From an uncultured Lachnospiraceae bacterium (GTDB taxonomy: Bacteria > Bacillota > Clostridia > Lachnospirales > Lachnospiraceae): a stretch of 50,206 nucleotides of DNA. The notes beneath the pieces were generated by a model that was given only the letters and a program-made list of their open reading frames with translations, did no database searches and was not told the origin of the DNA. The stretch lies in contig CACXGE010000014.1 in assembly GCA_902767135.1 (NCBI GenBank), positions 1 to 50,206 on the forward strand. The letters run 5' to 3'. Below are positions 44,768-50,206 of the stretch, piece by piece. The position numbers and the translations under genes were made by a program. The first letter of the stretch is position 1; each line of letters begins with the position of its first letter.

Positions 44768-45415
44768 ATGCGTCTTAGAAATATAAAGGGAGCAGATGAG
44801 GCGATTGAGAGAAGTGAATTTGTAATAAAGAACCCGGAAGAACATAAAGAAAAATGGACAGAAGTATTTGGAAATAACAATCCAATTCATATGGAAATCG
44901 GAATGGGGAAAGGACAGTTTATTATGGAACTGGCAGAGCAGAATCCCCAGATAAACTATATTGGTGTGGAGCGGTATTCCAGTGTTTTATTAAGAGCTCT
45001 GCAGAAACGAGAGGGAAAGGAACTAACCAATCTGTTTTTTTTATGTCAAGATGCAAAAAAAATAGAGGATATGTTTGGAAGAGACGAGATATCAAAAATT
45101 TATTTAAATTTCTCAGACCCTTGGCCAAAAGACAGACATGCGAAAAGAAGATTGACATCCAAAGAATTTTTGAATAGATACAAAAAAATATTGGATAAAT
45201 CAGGACAGATAGAATTTAAGACGGATAACAGACCGCTATTTGAGTTTTCACTAGAACAGGTAGAGGAAGCGGGATGGCTACTGGAAGAATACACCTTTGA
45301 TCTACACCATAATGAGAAAATGTGTCAGGGGAATGTAATGACAGAGTACGAACAAAAGTTTTCAGCCATGGGAAACCCAATCTGTAAGATGATACTAAAA
45401 CCAGGAAGCAAATAA
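44768..45415 (+). CDS. trmB: tRNA (guanine46-N7)-methyltransferase
   Basis: This 215-residue SAM enzyme methylates G46 in the tRNA variable loop. The SAM motif is HMEIGMGKGQFIMELA, with NYIGVERYSSVLLRAL, and the family signature is LNFSDPWPKDRHAKRRLTSK. The C-terminal FKTDNRPLFEFS is conserved. The ATG is 1 bp after the DUF815 stop, and the AAAAAGGAG ribosome site lies within the end of that gene. The open frame extends upstream into the DUF815 gene, but only this start gives the family N-terminus (MRLRNIKGADEAI). Confidence 0.97.
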   Translation: MRLRNIKGADEAIERSEFVIKNPEEHKEKWTEVFGNNNPIHMEIGMGKGQFIMELAEQNPQINYIGVERYSSVLLRALQKREGKELTNLFFLCQDAKKIEDMFGRDEISKIYLNFSDPWPKDRHAKRRLTSKEFLNRYKKILDKSGQIEFKTDNRPLFEFSLEQVEEAGWLLEEYTFDLHHNEKMCQGNVMTEYEQKFSAMGNPICKMILKPGSK

Positions 45416-45444
45416 TATTTTAACAAGGGAAAGGAAATTTGGTG

Positions 45445-47427
45445 ATGAAGGAAACAACCATATATTTGTCGAAAGAATTTGAAGAAAATTACACTTACAC
45501 AGGTGATGATTTAGGATGCACGTATGCAAAAGAGAATAGTAGCTTTCGTGTGTATGCACCAACAGCCCAAAGGGTATCATTACTTTTATTCAAGGATGGA
45601 CTTCATGGGGAGGCATACGAAATACTGGAAATGAAGCCATCGGAAAAGGGTACTTTTCAGATAACTGTTCCAGGAGATTTAGAGGGGGTATTTTATCTAT
45701 ATGAATCTGAAATTGATGGGGTAAAAAGACAGGCGGTAGATCCGTATGCCAAAGCAGTAGGAGCCAATGGATTACGGGGGATGATTGTAGATTTAAAGAA
45801 GACCAATCCGGAAGGATTTGTCATGGAAAAAAGACCCCAAAAACCAAGACCAACCGATTCTGTAATTTACGAAGTACATGTAAGGGATTTTTCTATTGAT
45901 GACTCTTCCCAGATGAAACATAAGGGAAAGTTTCTGGCTTTTACAGAAGAAGGATTGGAAACTCCTAACCATGTAAAGGTGGGGCTGGAACATCTAAAGG
46001 AATTGGGTGTGACACATGTACACTTATTACCTTCTTTTGATTACGGTTCTGTGGATGAAACTAAGCTGGATACCGCCCAATATAATTGGGGATATGATCC
46101 TGTAAATTACAATGTGCCAGAAGGTTCTTATTCTACAAATCCATATGACGGAGCGGTGAGAATTAAAGAATTTAAGGAGATGGTACAGGCATTGCACAAA
46201 AATGGTATTTGTGTGGTTATGGATGTTGTATATAATCATGTATATGATGCAGAAAAATTTTGTTATCAGAAATTGGTTCCGGATTATTTTTTCCGAAAGA
46301 ATGGAGAACAATTTGCAGATGCTTCCGCCTGTGGAAATGAAACAGCATCAAATCACTTAATGGTAAGAAAGTATATGATAGATTCTCTCTGCTATTGGGC
46401 AAAAGAATACCATGTGGATGGCTTCCGATTTGATTTAATGGCAATTCATGATATTACAACTATGAATGAAATTCGTAAGGCTCTGGATGAAATAGATAAA
46501 GATATTCTTATATATGGAGAAGGATGGGCAGCAGATGAATCTCCATTGCCAAAAGAGGAGAGAGCTTTGAAGGAATACACCTATCGTATGCCGGGAATAG
46601 CTGCATTTAGTGATGATGTAAGAGATGGCATCAGAGGATGTGTGTTTTTAGAGAAAGAAAAGGGATTTGTCAGTGGAGAACCTGATTTAGAAGACATTAT
46701 AAAGTTTAGCGTTACAGGTGCGGTAGGGCATAGTTCCTTGTATGCAGCAAAAAAGAAAGAAAGAGTTCGAAAAGATATTCCAAACCAGGTACGGAAGGAT
46801 TTGCCAAAAGCCTGGGCAGGCACCACAGAACAGTGTGTAAATTACAGTTCATGTCATGATAATTATACTTTGTGGGACAAGCTTTGTGTAAGCAATCCAG
46901 AGGCATCGAAAGAACAATTAAAGAGAATGAATAAACTGGCGGCAGCCATATATTTTACCTGTCAGGGAATATGTTTTCTTCAGGCGGGGGAAGATTTCCT
47001 TCGAACCAAAGAAGACAAAAATGAGCCCTATGGGTTTAAGGAAAACAGCTATAACAGCAGTGATGAGATTAATGGAATCCATTGGAATAAAAAAGAAGAA
47101 AATATGGATATGTTCCGGTATTATCAAGGGTTAATCTCATTTAGAAAGTCCGTGAAAGGACTGCATTTGATTACAAAAGAAGAGGTTGAAGAATCTATTA
47201 CTTTCATAGAAAGTGAACTAGGAGTAGTAGCGTATACAATAAAAACCAAAGGGGAGTTATTGTTTGTCTGCTATAATGCCAACAAAAAACAGATAGAGAT
47301 GGAACTGCCAGAAGGTGAATTTGAAGTTTATGTCAATGATAAACTGGCAGGGACAGAGATTTTACAGATCGTGCAGGATAAGATAGTAGTGGAGCCGATA
47401 AGTGCAGTGGTATTAAAAAAGTCATAA
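45445..47427 (+). CDS. Type I pullulanase (GH13)
   Basis: This 660-residue cytoplasmic enzyme cleaves alpha-1,6 branches of glycogen, pullulan and starch dextrins. The N-terminal CBM48-like domain has GCTYAKENSSFRVYAPTAQR. The pullulanase signature YNWGYDPVNYNVPEGSYSTN is complete. GH13 motifs are VVMDVVYNHV, GFRFDLM with the nucleophile Asp (near 328), IYGEGW with the acid Glu (near 357) and SCHDN (near 470). There is no signal peptide, so it acts on internal glycogen or imported maltodextrin. The start is uncertain: TTG (45439), GTG (45442) and ATG (45445) are all in frame, with AAAGG 10 nt before the ATG. Confidence 0.93.
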   Translation: MKETTIYLSKEFEENYTYTGDDLGCTYAKENSSFRVYAPTAQRVSLLLFKDGLHGEAYEILEMKPSEKGTFQITVPGDLEGVFYLYESEIDGVKRQAVDPYAKAVGANGLRGMIVDLKKTNPEGFVMEKRPQKPRPTDSVIYEVHVRDFSIDDSSQMKHKGKFLAFTEEGLETPNHVKVGLEHLKELGVTHVHLLPSFDYGSVDETKLDTAQYNWGYDPVNYNVPEGSYSTNPYDGAVRIKEFKEMVQALHKNGICVVMDVVYNHVYDAEKFCYQKLVPDYFFRKNGEQFADASACGNETASNHLMVRKYMIDSLCYWAKEYHVDGFRFDLMAIHDITTMNEIRKALDEIDKDILIYGEGWAADESPLPKEERALKEYTYRMPGIAAFSDDVRDGIRGCVFLEKEKGFVSGEPDLEDIIKFSVTGAVGHSSLYAAKKKERVRKDIPNQVRKDLPKAWAGTTEQCVNYSSCHDNYTLWDKLCVSNPEASKEQLKRMNKLAAAIYFTCQGICFLQAGEDFLRTKEDKNEPYGFKENSYNSSDEINGIHWNKKEENMDMFRYYQGLISFRKSVKGLHLITKEEVEESITFIESELGVVAYTIKTKGELLFVCYNANKKQIEMELPEGEFEVYVNDKLAGTEILQIVQDKIVVEPISAVVLKKS

Positions 47428-47478
47428 CTGCATCTTAATTACAAACTTAGAAAGATAATGGTAAGGCGGTGATAGCCT

Positions 47479-50064
47479 GTGAAAATTAGTTATAAGAACA
47501 TAATAGATATCATTGTTGGGACTATTTTATTTGTTGTTATAGGTTTCTGCTTTTTTTTGCAGATAACATCAGATGGTGGTTATTCTTTTGGTTCAAATGA
47601 ATATTATTCAATGAACAGCTTTTGGAAATTAATAGACAAAGATGGTAGGATACAGGAAGTAAAGTTACCAATCCAGTATAATGCTGAAGATATGAATGAA
47701 GTAGTAATATTTCGAAAGCTGCCAAAGCAGATAGAATCGGGCAATTACATGATAGTCCGTGGTTCCAGGCAGGATTTTTGTGTTTGGATTGATGGACAGG
47801 TAAGAAAAAAGTACAGCGATTTATCCCAGAGAATGTTTGGAAGGACATCGGCCAGTATTTTTGTTTTAATCCCCTTATATGAGGAAGATGGAGGAAAGGA
47901 AATTAAGATAACCTTTATCAGTGAGTATGATGAGTACAGGGGTATGTTGAACAATATTGGTATAGGAACAAAGGTTGGGATATATACACAGATTATCCGA
48001 GAAAGCGGTTTGTATACACTTTTTGCATTTATTTTAATGCTGGGAGGGATTGCCTTCATAATTGTCTGGTGGATTTTTAAAGTATTTTTTCATAGGGGCA
48101 GCGGTTTTGGTTATCTGGGATTGTTTAACCTGTTGGTTACCTTGTGGGTGATTGCCCAGTCAAAGATGCGGCAGTTTTATGCCAGGGATACCATTAGTCT
48201 GGATTTTATGGCATATGTATTATTGTTTATGATTCCCATACCGTTATTTATGTATTTAAATTATATGCAGAAGAAACGATATGAGACCATATATATGCGA
48301 CTGGTAACGGTGAATATTGTGTACGTTTTCCTAAGATTTATATTACAATTTTTCAGTATGTCGGATATTATGGAAGGTCTGGGATTTACAATTATTCTCT
48401 ATGGCATTGCATCGATTATAGTGATAAGAAATCTGGTGTTGGATTGTAAAGAAGGTTATGGTGAAGAAATTAAAGAACTTATTTGGGGTGTGGCAAGTTT
48501 ATTATCTTTTATGATTTTAGAACTGATACACTTTCAATGGAACAAAAGTGGTAATATAGGCCAGATGATATGTATAGGTATAGGTAATTTTACGTTACTT
48601 ACAGGATTTCTTTCCATACGTCAGGTAGCAAATGCCGAGCGAAGACAGATCCAGGCAATCCAGGCCAATAAAGCAAAAAGCACCTTTTTAGCAAATATGT
48701 CCCATGAAATACGTACCCCAATGAATGCGGTGATGGGTATCAGTGAAATCTTATTGCAGGATAATAGTTTAAGTCCAAGTGTCAGAGAGCATGTTGAAGA
48801 TATAAAGAGTGCAGGAAATAATTTATTATCGATTATAAATGACATCCTTGATTTCTCTAAAGTTGAATCGGGAAAAATGGAATTAGTGGAACATAACTAT
48901 CAAATGTCTTCTGTAATCGATGACATTCAGAATATGATTCAATATAAAATAAAAGATAATCAGGTAAAACTGATCGTAAATGTAGACCCATCCTTGCCCA
49001 ATGAATTATATGGTGATGAAGTAAGATTGCGTCAGATTATAATAAATCTATTGGGAAATGCTGTAAAATATACAAAAGAGGGGACCATTGGGTTAAAAAT
49101 TTCCTGGCAGCGAGAACAGGAAACTGCCTGGATAAAGATTGATGTGGAAGATACAGGGATAGGTATCAGAAAAGAAGATTTAGAAAAGTTGTTTGAAAGT
49201 TTTCAAAGAGTGGATTTGAAAGCAAATTACAATATTGAAGGAACTGGATTAGGGCTTACCATATGTAAGCAGCTATGTTCTCTGATGGGAGGCGATATTG
49301 GAGTAAAAAGTAAATATGGTAAGGGGAGTACCTTTACCGTTGTGATACCTCAGGTGATTGTGGACGAACGGGCAATCTATGGGGATAAGAAACACAAAAA
49401 AAATTCATTCGAAGGAAAACAAAAACATGAGGTTCAATTTTATGCTCCAATGGCAAATGTGCTGGTTGTAGATGATAATGAGTTAAATCTAAAGGTAGTG
49501 CAGGGGTTGATGAAACCATATGGCGTGAAGATAGATACTGCGATATCGGGTGAAGAAGCGATTGAAAAAATAAGAAAAAATATGTACCATGTGGTTTTCT
49601 TAGATCATATGATGCCAAAAATGGATGGAATTGAAACTTTAAGCACGATAAAAAAACAAATGAAAAATTTTAGTACACCAGTAATTGCACTTACAGCTAA
49701 TGCTATTACAGGAGTGAGAGAAATGTACATAGAAAAGGGGTTTCAAGACTATTTATCAAAGCCTGTAAATCCAGAAAAACTGTTGGAAAAACTGAAAATA
49801 TATATACCGCCGGAATGTGTGGAGAGTGAGGTTACAAAGAAAGAAGGTCTAAAAGAAATAAGAAAAAGGTTTTCAGAAATTATAGAAGCTATGGATAACT
49901 ATGATTCTGAAACCGTACAAAAGATTTTGAATGAACTAGGCCAAAAAAAATACCCGAAAGAAATTTTTGATGTCTTAGGCGAAATAAAGTTAAAAGTAGA
50001 GAGTTTTGAATTTGAAGAAGCAAAACAATTACTGGATAATTTAGCAGAAGAAATTGATAAATAA
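47479..50064 (+). CDS. Hybrid sensor histidine kinase / response regulator with 7TM sensor
   Basis: This 861-residue protein has one N-terminal membrane helix, an extracellular domain of about 140 residues, and then seven further hydrophobic segments (about 175-385), like 7TMR-DISM sensors. The kinase core has MSHEIRTPMNAVMGISEI (phospho-His near 409), LGNAVKYTKEG, DTGIGI and GTGLGL. A receiver domain follows with VLVVDDNE and the phosphorylatable Asp in VVFLDHMMPKMDG (near 709) and KPVNPEKLL. The last 70 residues form helices but lack the His of an Hpt domain. The start is GTG. The signal and output are unknown. No partner regulator is adjacent. Confidence 0.92.
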   Translation: MKISYKNIIDIIVGTILFVVIGFCFFLQITSDGGYSFGSNEYYSMNSFWKLIDKDGRIQEVKLPIQYNAEDMNEVVIFRKLPKQIESGNYMIVRGSRQDFCVWIDGQVRKKYSDLSQRMFGRTSASIFVLIPLYEEDGGKEIKITFISEYDEYRGMLNNIGIGTKVGIYTQIIRESGLYTLFAFILMLGGIAFIIVWWIFKVFFHRGSGFGYLGLFNLLVTLWVIAQSKMRQFYARDTISLDFMAYVLLFMIPIPLFMYLNYMQKKRYETIYMRLVTVNIVYVFLRFILQFFSMSDIMEGLGFTIILYGIASIIVIRNLVLDCKEGYGEEIKELIWGVASLLSFMILELIHFQWNKSGNIGQMICIGIGNFTLLTGFLSIRQVANAERRQIQAIQANKAKSTFLANMSHEIRTPMNAVMGISEILLQDNSLSPSVREHVEDIKSAGNNLLSIINDILDFSKVESGKMELVEHNYQMSSVIDDIQNMIQYKIKDNQVKLIVNVDPSLPNELYGDEVRLRQIIINLLGNAVKYTKEGTIGLKISWQREQETAWIKIDVEDTGIGIRKEDLEKLFESFQRVDLKANYNIEGTGLGLTICKQLCSLMGGDIGVKSKYGKGSTFTVVIPQVIVDERAIYGDKKHKKNSFEGKQKHEVQFYAPMANVLVVDDNELNLKVVQGLMKPYGVKIDTAISGEEAIEKIRKNMYHVVFLDHMMPKMDGIETLSTIKKQMKNFSTPVIALTANAITGVREMYIEKGFQDYLSKPVNPEKLLEKLKIYIPPECVESEVTKKEGLKEIRKRFSEIIEAMDNYDSETVQKILNELGQKKYPKEIFDVLGEIKLKVESFEFEEAKQLLDNLAEEIDK

Positions 50065-50108
50065 AAAACATGGAAATATGTGTTAAATATGGTATAATAG
50101 AAAAAAAG

Positions 50109-50206
50109 GTAACTATTCAGTACAGGTGTCAGCATTTACTGCTGGCACCGTAAGAAAATGTAAATTTTACAAAAATCGGGCAATTTTGCATGCGTAAGCA
50201 TTGACC
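50109..50206 (+). repeat. Dispersed hairpin repeat, cut by window end
   Basis: GTAACTATTCAGTACAGG start, arm A with compensatory changes (GGTGTCAGCA with TGCTGGCACC), the A-rich link and arm B (AAATCGGGCAATTTTGCATG, then CGTAAGCATTG) run up to the last base. Arm C would lie beyond the window. Confidence 0.85.

Overview
This window is the replication-origin region of a low-GC Gram-positive chromosome. It most likely comes from a clostridial member of the Lachnospiraceae. Supporting evidence is the Firmicute gene order rpmH-rnpA-yidD-yidC-jag-mnmE-mnmG-rsmG-parA-parB beside dnaA-dnaN-yaaA-recF-gyrB-gyrA, AT-rich spacers, strong AGGAGG-type ribosome sites, and DUF3881, DUF4446 and DUF815 genes that are typical of that family. 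No phage, complete insertion sequence or CRISPR array is visible.

Layout, left to right. 1-180: two tandem, covarying structured elements cut by the window edge. 375-1328: a fused sigma/anti-sigma remnant and a DEDDh exonuclease. 1461-1583: a GC-rich hairpin cluster. 1598-3815: a Zn/Cd-type P1B ATPase, its detached metallochaperone, and a promoter overlapping an ArsR/SmtB-like operator. 4250-8676: the riboflavin operon ribD-orf59-ribE-ribBA-ribH behind an FMN riboswitch. 8705-11314: a GT14-family glycosyltransferase, tRNA-Lys, lepB and mnmM. 11359-19894: gyrA, gyrB, recF, yaaA, dnaN and dnaA, all on the minus strand. 19895-20616: the main DnaA-box region (oriC). 20617-28316: rpmH to rsmG on the plus strand, interrupted by mtnN. 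28458-31533: an alpha/beta hydrolase and a DegS/DegU-like two-component pair. 31534-33732: a 2.2-kb gene-free stretch with three perfect parS sites and several repeats. 33733-38022: parA, parB, a DUF4446 protein, an HD-GYP protein and a DUF3881 protein. 38064-39303: tRNA-Arg and a second DEDDh exonuclease. 39383-41974: a D,D-carboxypeptidase and a DUF5050 protein. 42327-50064: pheA, a DUF815 ATPase, trmB, type I pullulanase and a hybrid sensor kinase.

Gene direction flips at oriC: housekeeping genes run leftward to its left and rightward to its right, as expected for leading-strand coding. DnaA, the beta clamp, RecF and gyrase act at the origin. ParA, ParB and the parS sites 11-13 kb away handle segregation. 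YidC, YidD, Jag, RnpA, MnmE, MnmG and RsmG form the usual membrane-insertion and RNA-processing block.

The most unusual material is non-coding. (1) A family of about 130-bp intergenic repeats with three conserved hairpins recurs about ten times, with compensatory base changes. (2) A second, short palindrome family is built on GTATCTGTTC. (3) Two tandem elements with covarying stems sit at the left edge. (4) One parS site is embedded in a terminator-like palindrome. I could not run any search, so novelty is unproven for all of these.
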